A stretch of DNA of 64,000 nt, from NCBI RefSeq assembly GCF_000300335.1, contig NZ_AMRM01000015.1, positions 1 through 64,000 of the forward strand, given 5' to 3'. This DNA is from Nitratireductor pacificus pht-3B. Its GTDB lineage: Bacteria; Pseudomonadota; Alphaproteobacteria; Rhizobiales; Rhizobiaceae. Made by a program: the position numbers and the translations under genes. The notes beneath the pieces were generated by a model. It saw only the letters and a program-made list of their open reading frames with translations, was not told the origin of the DNA and made no database searches. Each line of letters begins with the position of its first letter. The stretch's first letter is position 1. Positions 37,651 through 46,615 of this stretch are shown here, in pieces.

Positions 37651-38454
37651 TCAGCCGCTGAGCGCCGCCATGATCTCCGCCGTCGCCAACGCGGCGATCA
37701 CGGCCGGCCGCTTGTCGCGCACGCGCTCGCCGCCGATCGGCGAGATGAGCCACGCAAGCCGCGTCTCGTCGCCGCCATTCTTCAGATACCAGCTCCTGAA
37801 CGTCGCCCGTTTGGTCTTCGAGCCGATCATGCCGACATAGGCGGCGTCACCGCGCCCGAGCGCCTCGCTGACAAGCAGGAAATCCAGTGCGTGGTCGTGC
37901 GTCAGAACCACAAATGCCGAACCGGGCCGCGCCGTGCGCACGGCGTCCTCGGGGATCGCGGTCAGCATCGTTTCGACGCCGTCCGGAAAATCCGCCAGCG
38001 CATCATTGCGCGTCTCGACCACGGTCACCCGCACCGGCAACAGCGCCAGCGCCGCAGCCAGCGCGTGCCCCACATGGCCGCCGCCGAACAGGATCACCTG
38101 CGGTCGCGCCAGATCGGCATCTTCCGTCTCCCGCAGCAGCGTCGCCCGCTTGCCGGCGTCGAGGATGTTCAGGTCGAGCACGACCCGGCCGCCGCAGCAC
38201 TGGCCGATCTCCGGCCCGAGGGGGACATCCAGGGCGCCGCTGGAAAGGTTCCGCTCGATCAGTTCGCGCGCCTTGTCGATCGCCAGGAACTCGAGCTGCC
38301 CGCCGCCGATCGTGCCGAAAATCGACGAGAGCGAGACCAGCATCCATGCCCCTTCCTCGCGTGGCGTCGAGCCTTTCGCCTCGCGGACCTCGACCAGAGC
38401 CAGGACAGGCGCGGCATCGAGGAAAGCGGCAAGCCTGCCGGCGAGCGCGCTCAT
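37651..38454 (-). CDS. xdhC: Xanthine dehydrogenase accessory protein
   Basis: 267 residues with the XdhC_CoxI N-terminal region (LVEVREAKGSTPREEGAWML) and the Rossmann domain VILFGGGHVGHALAAAL. XdhC binds molybdenum cofactor, drives its sulfuration and inserts it into XdhB. ATG at 38454 has GGGAG about 8 nt upstream; the frame is open into the neighbouring repeat but that part is not coding. Last gene of the uraH-xdhA-xdhB-xdhC run, separated from xdhB by an inverted repeat. Confidence 0.92.
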   Translation of the reverse strand: MSALAGRLAAFLDAAPVLALVEVREAKGSTPREEGAWMLVSLSSIFGTIGGGQLEFLAIDKARELIERNLSSGALDVPLGPEIGQCCGGRVVLDLNILDAGKRATLLRETEDADLARPQVILFGGGHVGHALAAALALLPVRVTVVETRNDALADFPDGVETMLTAIPEDAVRTARPGSAFVVLTHDHALDFLLVSEALGRGDAAYVGMIGSKTKRATFRSWYLKNGGDETRLAWLISPIGGERVRDKRPAVIAALATAEIMAALSG

Positions 38455-38478
38455 TGCCAACTCCCGCGCCCCTTCGCG

Positions 38479-38620
38479 CCCCCCTCTGGCCTGCCGGCCA
38501 TCTCCCCCACAAGGGGGGAGATTACGCGTTGGTGGCGGTTCCATCCAACGATTTGCGAAACCGTTTGAAAAAGCCGATCTCCCCCCTTGTGGGGGAGATG
38601 GCCGACAGGCCAGAGGGGGG
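38479..38620. repeat. Inverted repeat with 44-bp arms (ATCTCCCCC family)
   Basis: Arms 38479-38522 and 38577-38620 match as CCCCCCTCTGGCCTG...ACAAGGGGGGAGAT and its complement with few differences; each arm also folds on itself (ATCTCCCCC/GGGGGAGAT). Spacer 54 bp. Same family as 61852-62004. Lies between xdhB and xdhC in one operon. Confidence 0.88.
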
Positions 38621-38671
38621 GTCGAAGGATCAAGCGCATATCCATACAACAGCCGCACGACGACGCACGAT

Positions 38672-41017
38672 CTAAGCCCCGGCCCCGGCCCGCATCCGCT
38701 CGACTGCCATCAGCACACGCTCCGGCGTTGCAGGCGCATCGAGACGCGGACAGACCCGGTGTCCAGCCACGCTTGCCACCGCGTCGGAGAGCGCGTGCAG
38801 CACCGACATGCCGAGCATCAGCGGCGGCTCTCCGACCGCCTTCGAGCGGTTCACCGTGGGTTCGGCGTTCTCCGCCCAGTCGGCCAGCGTCACGTTGAAG
38901 ATCTTCGGCCGGTCCGAGGCGAGCGGGATCTTGTAGGTGGACGGCGCATGGGTCGCGAGGCGCCCCTTGCCGTCCCAGACCAGTTCCTCCGTCGTCAGCC
39001 AGCCCATCCCCTGGACGAAGCCGCCCTCGATCTGGCCGATGTCGATGGCCCGGTTCAGAGACCGGCCGGTCTCGTGCAGGATGTCAACGCGCTCGACCAT
39101 ATATTCGCCCGTCAGCGTATCGACCGAGACCTCGGCGCAGGAGGCTCCATAGGCGAAATAGTAGAACGGACGGCCCCGCCCCTTGTCCCGGTCCCAGTGG
39201 ATTTTCGGGGTCTTGTAGAAACCAGCGGCAGAGAGCTGCACCCGGGCCATATAGGCTTTTCCGATCAGCTCCGCGAAGGGAATCTCCTGATTGCCGGCCC
39301 GCACGCGCCCCGGCAGGAACAGGATCTGATCCTTCGGCACCTCGAAATGCCCGGCGGCGAAATCGACCAGTCGCGCCTTGATCTGGCGTGTCGCGTTCTG
39401 CGCCGCCATGCCGTTGAGGTCCGATCCCGACGAGGCGGCCGTGGCGGAAGTGTTCGGTACCTTGCCTGTCGTGGTGGCGGTGATCTTCACCTGGTCGATG
39501 TCGATCTGGAATTCCTCCGCGACCACCTGAGCGACCTTCACATAGAGGCCCTGCCCCATCTCGGTGCCGCCATGGTTCAGGTGCACGGACCCGTCCGTGT
39601 AGACATGGACCAGCGCGCCCGCCTGGTTGAAATGCGTGGCGGTGAACGAGATGCCGAATTTGACCGGGGTCAGCGCCAGGCCGCGCTTCACGATGGGGCT
39701 GTTCGCATTGAACGCGTCGATCGCACGCCGGCGCTCCGCATAGGCCGCGCTCGCCTCGAGCTCGCTCACCACACGCTCGACGACATTGTCCTCGACCGTC
39801 TGGTGATAGGGCGTGAGGTTGCGCGTATCGGTCCCGTAGAAATTCTTCTTGCGGATATCGAGCGGATCCCTGCCGAGCGCGAAGGCCACCTCGTCGATGA
39901 TGCGTTCGGCGCCGACCATGCCCTGCGGCCCGCCGAAACCGCGAAACGCCGTGTTCGAAACCGTGTTGGTGTAGAGGGGCGCCGAGACCGCGCGAACATG
40001 CGGATAGAAATACGCATTGTCGCAGTGAAACAGCGCCCGGTCCGTCACGGGTCCCGAAAGATCGGCGGAAAATCCGCAGCGCGCCGCATAGGTGAAATCG
40101 ACGCCGAGAATGGCCCCGTCGTCGTCGAAACCCACCTCATAGTCGATCAGGAAGTCGTGCCGCTTGCCGGTCGCCGTCATGTCGTCGTCGCGGTCGGGGC
40201 GGAGCTTCACCGGCCGGTTGAGCCGCTTCGCCGCAATCGCGGCGATCGCCGCGAACTGGTTGCTCTGGGTCTCCTTGCCGCCGAACCCGCCGCCCATGCG
40301 CCGCACCTCGACGGTGACGGCATGCGAGGCGACGCCCAGCGCGTGGGCCACCATATGCTGCACCTCGCTCGGATGCTGGGTGGAGGAATAGACGGTAACG
40401 TCACGGTCCTCGCCCGGTAGGGCAAAAGCGATCTGGCCCTCAAGATAGAAATGATCCTGCCCGCCGACGCGCATCTGTCCCTTGATGCGGCGCGGCGCCG
40501 CAGCGATCGCCTTCACAGCTTCTCCCCGGCTCAGCGTCAGCGGCGCGGTGACCAGCGTGCCGGAAGGGCCGGCATCGGCGATGTCGATCACGGCCGGCTC
40601 TTCCGCATAGGTCACCCTGGCGAGGCGGCAGGCGCGGCGCGCCGCCTCGCGCGTTTCGGCGATCACGGCGAAGACGGGCTGGCCGAAGAACTGCACCTTT
40701 CCCGAAGCGAGGATGGGTTCGTCATGGAGACCGGTCGGGCTGATGTCGTTCACACCCGGCACATCCTCGGCCGTCAGAACGGCGACGACCCCCGAAGCCG
40801 CGCGCACCCGGGAAAGGTCCATTCCCGTGATCTTCCCATGCGCCACCTCCGAAAGCCCCAGGCAGGCGTGCAGCGTGCCCGCCGGCTCCGGCATGTCGTC
40901 GATGTAGATCGCCTCGCCGGTCACATGCTTGTGGGCGGAATCGTGCTTCTGGTCGGTGGCGACGCCGCCGACAATTTTCGCCTTCGCGAGGTCAAGAGCT
41001 TCGTGCTTGGTCATCAT
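38672..41017 (-). CDS. xdhB: Xanthine dehydrogenase molybdopterin-binding subunit
   Basis: 781-residue molybdenum subunit that oxidises hypoxanthine and xanthine to urate. Visible are HVTGEAIYIDDMPEP, GGQDHFYLEGQIA, RMGGGFGGKE, AFRGFGGPQGM and the catalytic region ending KAVGEPPLMLG (E being the active base). Start is ATG 41017 or the adjacent ATG 41014; TGATG overlap with the xdhA stop shows coupling. A longer open frame reaching 41377 is only a shadow of xdhA. Confidence 0.94.
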   Translation of the reverse strand: MMTKHEALDLAKAKIVGGVATDQKHDSAHKHVTGEAIYIDDMPEPAGTLHACLGLSEVAHGKITGMDLSRVRAASGVVAVLTAEDVPGVNDISPTGLHDEPILASGKVQFFGQPVFAVIAETREAARRACRLARVTYAEEPAVIDIADAGPSGTLVTAPLTLSRGEAVKAIAAAPRRIKGQMRVGGQDHFYLEGQIAFALPGEDRDVTVYSSTQHPSEVQHMVAHALGVASHAVTVEVRRMGGGFGGKETQSNQFAAIAAIAAKRLNRPVKLRPDRDDDMTATGKRHDFLIDYEVGFDDDGAILGVDFTYAARCGFSADLSGPVTDRALFHCDNAYFYPHVRAVSAPLYTNTVSNTAFRGFGGPQGMVGAERIIDEVAFALGRDPLDIRKKNFYGTDTRNLTPYHQTVEDNVVERVVSELEASAAYAERRRAIDAFNANSPIVKRGLALTPVKFGISFTATHFNQAGALVHVYTDGSVHLNHGGTEMGQGLYVKVAQVVAEEFQIDIDQVKITATTTGKVPNTSATAASSGSDLNGMAAQNATRQIKARLVDFAAGHFEVPKDQILFLPGRVRAGNQEIPFAELIGKAYMARVQLSAAGFYKTPKIHWDRDKGRGRPFYYFAYGASCAEVSVDTLTGEYMVERVDILHETGRSLNRAIDIGQIEGGFVQGMGWLTTEELVWDGKGRLATHAPSTYKIPLASDRPKIFNVTLADWAENAEPTVNRSKAVGEPPLMLGMSVLHALSDAVASVAGHRVCPRLDAPATPERVLMAVERMRAGAGA

Positions 41018-42486
41018 CACGCCGCCTCGTATCGGGACACCTGCAGAGGCACATGCCCCTCCACGCCTTCCAGGAAGAAGCGCCTGAGCAGGTTCTTCGC
41101 CGCCAGCATGCGGTAGCCGGCCGTGGCCCGCGCATCGCTGATGGGCTTGAAATCCGTCTCGAAAGCGGCAAGCGCCGCCTCGACGGTCTCGTAGGTCCAG
41201 GGCCGGTCGATCAGGGCGGCCTCCACGGTCCTCGCCCGTTTCGGCGTTGCCGCCATGCCGCCATAGGCGATGCGGGCATGCGTCACCACGCCGTCCGCGA
41301 CGGCGATGTTGAAGGCGCCGAGAACGGCCGTGATGTCCTCGTCGCGCCGCTTGGAGATTTTCCACACGGCGAAGCATTCCGACGGCCGGGGCACGGGCAC
41401 ATGCACCGCCTCGACGAATTCGCCCGCCGCCCGGTCCTGCTTGCCATAGTCGATGAAGAACGTTTCGAGCGGAATGGTCCGCCGCGCCGTTCCCTTGCGC
41501 AGCGTCAGCGTCGCGCCCAGCGCGATCAGCGGCGGCGGCATGTCGCCGATGGGCGATCCGTTGGCGATGTTGCCGCCGATCGTGCCCATGTTGCGCACCT
41601 GCTCGCCGCCGATGCGGTCGATCAGCGCGCCGAGCTGCGGAATACGCGCCGAAAGCAGGGCGAACGCCTCCGTGTAGCTCACCCCCGCGCCGATGCTGAT
41701 CACGCCGTTTTCAGCGTTGACGGCCTGCAGCTCGTCCAGCGCCCCGATGAAGACGACCGGCGAGATCGAGCGCATGAACTTCGTGACCCAAAGGCCGACA
41801 TCGGTCGCGCCGGCGACGATGGTCGCCTTCGGTTCGGCCTCGAGGACCGCAGCGAGATCATCGACGCTGGCCGGCACCACGAGGCGCTCACCACCCGAGC
41901 CGATCTCGACGCGCGCCCCGTCGCGCATGGCGGTCAGTGCGGCGATCACCGCGGCGCACTCGGCGGCCAGCGGATCGTCGGACGCCTCGCCATAGGAGGA
42001 GATGGCGCGCGCCGCCCGCACGATCGGTTCATAGCCCGTGCAGCGGCACAGATTGCCCTGCAGCGCCTTCTCGATCGCCTGATCCGAAGGCTGCGGCACG
42101 CGCATCCACAGCGCGTAGAGCGACATCACGAAACCCGGCGTGCAGAAGCCGCATTGCGAGCCGTGATGATCGACCAGAGCTTGCTGCACCGGATGCAGCG
42201 TGCCGTCCGTGCGCTTCAGGTGCTCGACCGTCACCACATGGCAACCGTCCAGCGAACCGACGAAGCGGATGCAGGCGTTGACGCTTTCATAGACGAGTTC
42301 GCCGCCGCGCAGCCGGCCGATGAGAACCGTGCAGGCCCCGCAGTCTCCCTCCGCGCAGCCTTCCTTCGTGCCGATCAGCCGGCGCCTGATGCGCAGGAGG
42401 TCGAGCAGGGTTTCGTCGGGCCGCACCTCGCCCAGCGCGAGGCTCTCGCCGTTCAGCAGGAACCGGATTTCATTGCGGGATTTCAT
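41017..42486 (-). CDS. xdhA: Xanthine dehydrogenase small subunit (2Fe-2S and FAD)
   Basis: 489 residues. An N-terminal 2Fe-2S domain has GCAEGDCGACTVLIG (first cluster) and a second helical cluster domain CGFCTPGFVMSLYA with CRCTGYEPI, followed by an FAD domain (VAGATDVGLWV, IGGNIANGSPIGDMPPPL). It passes electrons from the molybdenum site to NAD. It overlaps uraH upstream by one base (TGATG) and xdhB downstream. Confidence 0.94.
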   Translation of the reverse strand: MKSRNEIRFLLNGESLALGEVRPDETLLDLLRIRRRLIGTKEGCAEGDCGACTVLIGRLRGGELVYESVNACIRFVGSLDGCHVVTVEHLKRTDGTLHPVQQALVDHHGSQCGFCTPGFVMSLYALWMRVPQPSDQAIEKALQGNLCRCTGYEPIVRAARAISSYGEASDDPLAAECAAVIAALTAMRDGARVEIGSGGERLVVPASVDDLAAVLEAEPKATIVAGATDVGLWVTKFMRSISPVVFIGALDELQAVNAENGVISIGAGVSYTEAFALLSARIPQLGALIDRIGGEQVRNMGTIGGNIANGSPIGDMPPPLIALGATLTLRKGTARRTIPLETFFIDYGKQDRAAGEFVEAVHVPVPRPSECFAVWKISKRRDEDITAVLGAFNIAVADGVVTHARIAYGGMAATPKRARTVEAALIDRPWTYETVEAALAAFETDFKPISDARATAGYRMLAAKNLLRRFFLEGVEGHVPLQVSRYEAA

Positions 42487-42851
42487 CAGCTTCCCCTGTA
42501 GGTGGAGTAGCCGTAGGGCGAGACGAGCAGCGGCACATGGTAATGCGTGTTCTCGGCCATGCCGAAGCGGATCGGAATGCGGTCGAGGAAGGCGGGCTGT
42601 GGAAGGGCCGCGCCCTGCGCCGCGAGATAGGCGCCGGCCGCAAAGACCAGCTCGTATTCGCCGGTGGCGAAATCCGCGCCCTGCAACAACGGCGCATCGC
42701 AGCGCCCGTCACTGTTGGTGACGACGGTCTTCAGCAGCGTCCGCTCCGCGCCGGCGATGCGGTAAAGGGCGATCTCCAGCCCCGCCGCCGGTCTTCCGCT
42801 GGCCGTGTCCAGCACATGGGTCGTCAACCGGCCCTCACCCACATCGTTCAT
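42486..42851 (-). CDS. uraH: 5-Hydroxyisourate hydrolase
   Basis: 121-residue transthyretin-related protein. The N-terminal [14 protein letters not shown] and C-terminal [18 protein letters not shown] are the family signatures; catalytic H (HVLD), R (DRIPIRFG) and the C-terminal YRGS are intact. It hydrolyses the PuuD product to OHCU. First gene of uraH-xdhA-xdhB-xdhC and divergent from the puuE-uraD fusion. Confidence 0.95.
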   Translation of the reverse strand: MNDVGEGRLTTHVLDTASGRPAAGLEIALYRIAGAERTLLKTVVTNSDGRCDAPLLQGADFATGEYELVFAAGAYLAAQGAALPQPAFLDRIPIRFGMAENTHYHVPLLVSPYGYSTYRGS

Positions 42852-42942
42852 GCGGCCTCCCTGCCTCTCCGCCGAAACTGGCCCGATTGTGCGGCAAATC
42901 CTTCGCGAGCATAAGGGGCGTGCCGGCAGTGGGACAACAAAA

Positions 42943-42964
42943 GACTTTCAAATTTTTCGGGAAA
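42943..42964. promoter_or_regulatory. LysR-type box, purine locus site 2
   Basis: GACTTTCAAATTTTTCGGGAAA, identical to site 1 at 36653-36674 except one base, again TTTC-N11-GAAA. It lies in the 169-bp region between uraH (minus) and the puuE-uraD fusion (plus). Confidence 0.72.
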
Positions 42965-43020
42965 GTTCCAAGCCTATTCCTTCGACTATCTTCGGCAATG
43001 ACGATCAATGGAAGCGCGCC

Positions 43021-44457
43021 TTGACCCCTTATTTCCGCAACATGTCCGGCTATGGCGCCACCCCGCCGGACCCGAAATGGCCCGGCGCGGCGCGGATCGC
43101 CGTGCAGTTCGTCGTCAACTACGAGGAAGGCGGCGAGAACTGCATCCTGCATGGGGACGAGGCCTCCGAGGCCTTCCTGTCGGAAGTGGTCGGTGCGGCC
43201 CCCTGGCCCGGCATGCGCCACTGGAACATGGAATCCATCTACGAATACGGCGCCCGCGCCGGATTCTGGCGGCTGCACCGCATGTTCACGGCCGCCGACA
43301 TTCCCGTCACGGTCTTCGGCGTCGCAACGGCGCTTGCCCGCAGCCCCGACCAGGTGGCGGCGATGCGGGATGCCGGCTGGGAGATCGCCTCGCACGGGCT
43401 GAAATGGATCGACTACCGCTCGCACGACATGGAGGACGAACGCCGCGACCTCATGGAAGCGGTGCGCCTGCACGCGGAAGTGACCGGCGAGCGCCCGCGC
43501 GGGCTCTATCTCGGCCGCACCTCGGTCAATTCCGTGAAGCTGGCCATCGAGGAAGGCGGATTCGACTGGATTTCCGACGCCTATGACGACGACCTGCCCT
43601 ACTGGCTGGACCATGACGGCCATGGCAACGCGGCGCGGCCGCAACTGGTGATCCCCTACACGCTCGATGCCAACGACATGCGCTTCGCGACGCCGCAGGG
43701 GTTCAATTCCGGCGACCAGTTCTTCACCTATCTGAAGGACGCCTTCGACACACTCTATGCGGAAGGCGGCGCCGGGCGCCCGGCGATGATGAGCATCGGC
43801 CTGCATTGCCGGCTGGTCGGCCGGCCCGGCCGCGCGGCGGCGCTGCAGCGCTTCATCGAATATGTGAAGGGGCGTGACCATGTGTGGCTCGCCACGCGCG
43901 GCGCCATCGCCCGGCACTGGATGGAAACACATCCCTATTCACCGCCGGCCTTGCGCCCGAGCCGAATGACGGAGCCGGAATTCATCGAGTGCTTCGGCAG
44001 CATCTTCGAGCATTCCCCCTGGATCGCCGAACGGGCCGCCAGACTGGAGCTCGGGCCGGCGCACGACACGGCGGGCGGGCTGGCCAACGCGCTGTCGCGT
44101 GTCTTCCGCTCGGCGAGCGCCGACGAGCGCCTGGGCGTCCTCAACGCCCACCCCGACCTTGCCGGCAAGCTCGCAGCGGCCAGGCGCCTGACCGCGGAAT
44201 CCACCAGGGAACAGGCCTCCGCCGGCCTCGACGCCCTGACCGACGCCGAGCGCGCGCGTTTCACCGAGCTGAATGCCGCCTATGTCGAGAAGTTCGGCTT
44301 TCCCTTCATCATCGCGGTCAAGGACCACACCAGGGAGAGCATTCTTCAGGCGTTCGAGACGCGCCTGGCCAACGGCCGCGACGAGGAATTCGCCACCGCC
44401 TGCCGGCAGGTGGAGCGCATCGCCCATCTGCGCCTGAAGGACCTCCTTCCCTCATGA
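43021..44457 (+). CDS. puuE: Allantoinase PuuE fused to OHCU decarboxylase UraD
   Basis: 478 residues carrying two enzymes. Residues 1-310 are a polysaccharide-deacetylase-fold allantoinase (GYGATPPDPKWPGAARIAVQFVVNYEEGGE, SIYEYGARAGFWR, GLHCRLVGRPGRA). Residues about 316-478 are OHCU decarboxylase with NAHPDLAGK (376-383) and KFGFPFIIAVK. Together they turn OHCU into S-allantoin and then allantoate. The start is TTG 43021 with GGAAG 6 nt before it; earlier in-frame codons are non-family. The TGA overlaps the next ATG. Confidence 0.9.
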   Translation: MTPYFRNMSGYGATPPDPKWPGAARIAVQFVVNYEEGGENCILHGDEASEAFLSEVVGAAPWPGMRHWNMESIYEYGARAGFWRLHRMFTAADIPVTVFGVATALARSPDQVAAMRDAGWEIASHGLKWIDYRSHDMEDERRDLMEAVRLHAEVTGERPRGLYLGRTSVNSVKLAIEEGGFDWISDAYDDDLPYWLDHDGHGNAARPQLVIPYTLDANDMRFATPQGFNSGDQFFTYLKDAFDTLYAEGGAGRPAMMSIGLHCRLVGRPGRAAALQRFIEYVKGRDHVWLATRGAIARHWMETHPYSPPALRPSRMTEPEFIECFGSIFEHSPWIAERAARLELGPAHDTAGGLANALSRVFRSASADERLGVLNAHPDLAGKLAAARRLTAESTREQASAGLDALTDAERARFTELNAAYVEKFGFPFIIAVKDHTRESILQAFETRLANGRDEEFATACRQVERIAHLRLKDLLPS

Positions 44458-45308
44458 CACAGGACCGCCCGATGAACGCCCGCACCTACTACGCGCCCCA
44501 TGGCGGCCACCCTCCGCAGACGCAGCTCATGACCGAGCGGGCGGCGTTCACCGAGGCCTATGCGCTGATGCCCAAGGGCGTCATGCAGGACATCGTCACC
44601 TCCGTCCTGCCCTTCTGGGACAGGACGCGCTGCTGGGTCATCGCCCGGCCGCTTTCGGGCTTCGCCGAGACTTTTTCACAATACATCATGGAAGTGCTGC
44701 CGGGCGGCGGCAGCGACACGCCGGAGCCGGACGCGCAGGCAGAAGGCGTGCTGTTCGTCGTCGAAGGCGAACTCACGGTCGAGCTCGACGGAGAGGCGCA
44801 TCTGCTGACGCCCGGCGGTTACGCCTTCCTGCCGCCGGCAAGCAGCTGGAGGGCGCGCAATGCAGGCGACAGGCCGGCGCGCTTCCACTGGATCCGCAAG
44901 GCCTATGAGGCTGTTCAGGGTCTCGACGCGCCCGACGCCCTGTTCCTCAACGAGGCAGACATCGCGCCCTCGCCCATGCCGGACACGGACGGCCGGTGGG
45001 CGACCACCCGTTTCGTCGATCCCGAGGACGTGCGCCACGACATGCATGTCACCATCGTCACGCTCGAGCCGGGCGCGGTCATCCCCTTCGCCGAGACCCA
45101 CGTGATGGAGCACGGCCTCTACGTGCTGGAGGGCAAGGCGGTCTACAGGCTCAACCAGGACTGGGTCGAGGTGGAGGCGGGCGACTTCATGTGGCTGCGC
45201 GCCTTCTGCCCGCAGGCCTGCTATGCCGGCGGACCGGGCCGCTTCCGCTATCTGCTCTACAAGGACGTGAACCGCCACCCCAGGCTCGGAGGGGTGTTCC
45301 CGCGATGA
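44454..45308 (+). CDS. (S)-Ureidoglycine aminohydrolase (cupin)
   Basis: 284 residues with two cupin domains (GVLFVVEGELTVELDG and HGLYVLEGKAVYRLNQDWVEVEAGDFMWL). The start TYYAPHGGHPPQTQLMTERAAFTEAYALMPKGV is diagnostic for YlbA/UGHY, a manganese enzyme that releases ammonia from S-ureidoglycine to give S-ureidoglycolate. Some databases label this group bifunctional with allantoicase. ATG 44454 overlaps the previous stop (ATGA); a second ATG at 44472 is a possible alternative. Next gene again overlaps by ATGA. Confidence 0.9.
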   Translation: MTQDRPMNARTYYAPHGGHPPQTQLMTERAAFTEAYALMPKGVMQDIVTSVLPFWDRTRCWVIARPLSGFAETFSQYIMEVLPGGGSDTPEPDAQAEGVLFVVEGELTVELDGEAHLLTPGGYAFLPPASSWRARNAGDRPARFHWIRKAYEAVQGLDAPDALFLNEADIAPSPMPDTDGRWATTRFVDPEDVRHDMHVTIVTLEPGAVIPFAETHVMEHGLYVLEGKAVYRLNQDWVEVEAGDFMWLRAFCPQACYAGGPGRFRYLLYKDVNRHPRLGGVFPR

Positions 45309-45805
45309 CGGTGATCGCAGCGCTGCCCCTCACCCGGAAGGCCTTCGCTCCCTTCGGAGACGTGATCGAGGCGGAAGGCGCGCAGAGCTTCCTCATCAAC
45401 AACGGCAATTGCCGGCGTTTCCACGATCTGGCGCAGGTCGAGGCGACGGGCGACAATGCCCGCGTCCTGATCAGCCTGTTTCGCGCCAAGCCATATCCCG
45501 CGCCGGTTACCGTCGGCATGGTCGAGCGCCATCCGCTCGGCAGCCAGGCGTTCATCCCGCTGTCGCCGGCGCCGTTTCTGGTGATCGTCTGCCCGGATCA
45601 GGACGGCTCTCCCGGAACCCCGCGTGCTTTCCTGACCAAGCCCGGACAGGGCGTGAACTATGCGCGGGGAACATGGCATGGCGTGCTCACTCCGCTCGGA
45701 ATGGAACAGGATTTCGCGGTGGTGGACCGCGGCGGCGACGGCGACAATATCGAGGAGTTCTTCTTTCCCGCACCCTATCGGATAACCTTGCCGGAGCCAT
45801 CATGA
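45305..45805 (+). CDS. allA: Ureidoglycolate lyase
   Basis: 166 residues, cupin-like AllA family: AFAPFGDVIEAEG, VGMVERHPLGSQAFIPL, GQGVNYARGTWHGVLTPL with the conserved His residues. Splits S-ureidoglycolate into glyoxylate and urea. ATGA overlaps on both sides show a tightly coupled operon from puuE-uraD to the deaminase. Confidence 0.93.
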   Translation: MTVIAALPLTRKAFAPFGDVIEAEGAQSFLINNGNCRRFHDLAQVEATGDNARVLISLFRAKPYPAPVTVGMVERHPLGSQAFIPLSPAPFLVIVCPDQDGSPGTPRAFLTKPGQGVNYARGTWHGVLTPLGMEQDFAVVDRGGDGDNIEEFFFPAPYRITLPEPS

Positions 45806-46401
45806 GCGCGCCCTCGGGACATCTGATCAACCGGCTGTTCGATGTCATCGAGCAGGACATCCTGCCCCTGACGCAGGCGGGCGTCGAACGGGGCAACAAG
45901 CTGTTCGGCGCCGCGATCCTGCGGAAGAGCGACCTGTCGCTGGTCATCGCAGAGACCAACAACGAGCTCGAGAATCCGCTCTGGCACGGCGAGATGCACG
46001 CGCTGAAGCGGTTCTATGAACTGCCGCAGGCATCGCGTCCCGATACGAAGGACTGCATCTTCCTTTCGACGCACGAGCCGTGCTCGCTCTGCCTCTCCGC
46101 CATCACATGGACCGGGTTCGACAATTTCCACTATCTGTTCAGCCACGAGGATTCGCGCGACAGCTTCGCCATCCCGCACGATCTGCGGATTCTCAAGGAG
46201 GTCTTCACCCTCGACGCGGGCGGCTACAACGCCGAGAACGCCTTCTGGAAGAGCTATTCCCTGCCGGCGCTGGCGGCCGCCCTGCCGGAAGCCGATGCGC
46301 TCGCCGCATCGGCGCGCATCGCTGCGCTCAAGGCCGCCTATGACGGGCTTTCGGGGATCTACCAGCAGGGCAAGGCGGAAAATTCCATTCCGTTGAACTG
46401 A
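45802..46401 (+). CDS. Cytidine/nucleobase deaminase superfamily protein in purine operon
   Basis: 199 residues. Zinc site HGE (ENPLWHGEMHAL) and PCSLC (STHEPCSLCLSAITW) of the deaminase fold are present; the C-terminal 80 residues are less conserved. The operon position, directly after allA with overlapping codons, suggests a purine- or ureide-related deamination, but the substrate is not known. Possible roles include another nucleobase deaminase or a substitute for an unrepresented step. It differs from the amidohydrolase-type guanine deaminase in the same cluster. Confidence 0.75.
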   Translation: MSAPSGHLINRLFDVIEQDILPLTQAGVERGNKLFGAAILRKSDLSLVIAETNNELENPLWHGEMHALKRFYELPQASRPDTKDCIFLSTHEPCSLCLSAITWTGFDNFHYLFSHEDSRDSFAIPHDLRILKEVFTLDAGGYNAENAFWKSYSLPALAAALPEADALAASARIAALKAAYDGLSGIYQQGKAENSIPLN

Positions 46402-46459
46402 CGCCGCCGGCGCCCGCGATCACCACTTTGCCGTTGCCCGCACCGATTCTCTGCCTTCA

Positions 46460-46562
46460 CCCTCATCCTGAGCCTGTCGAAGGGCGAGGGTGAAGGTGCG
46501 CACCACGTTGCCGCAGGCGCGCTTCATGCCGCCCCCGTGCTTCGACAGGCTCACCATGAGGG
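46460..46562. repeat. Inverted pair of CCCTCAT..TGAGCCTGTCGAAG repeats
   Basis: 46460-46482 and 46540-46562 are inverted copies differing only at two central bases. The left copy is also enclosed in its own hairpin (CTTCACCCTC...GAGGGTGAAG). The pair lies in the 214-bp gap between the converging deaminase and thiolase genes, where it may act as a 3' end structure. Confidence 0.82.
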
Positions 46563-46615
46563 CTGGGGTGGGTGGCGTTGGCGAAACAGCCAGCCAGCGG
46601 CCAACGCGGAACGCG

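Noticed and set aside
41018-41377. N-terminal extension of xdhB by 120 codons
   Set aside because: The extension overlaps xdhA in another frame and is Arg/Gly-rich; the family starts near 41017.
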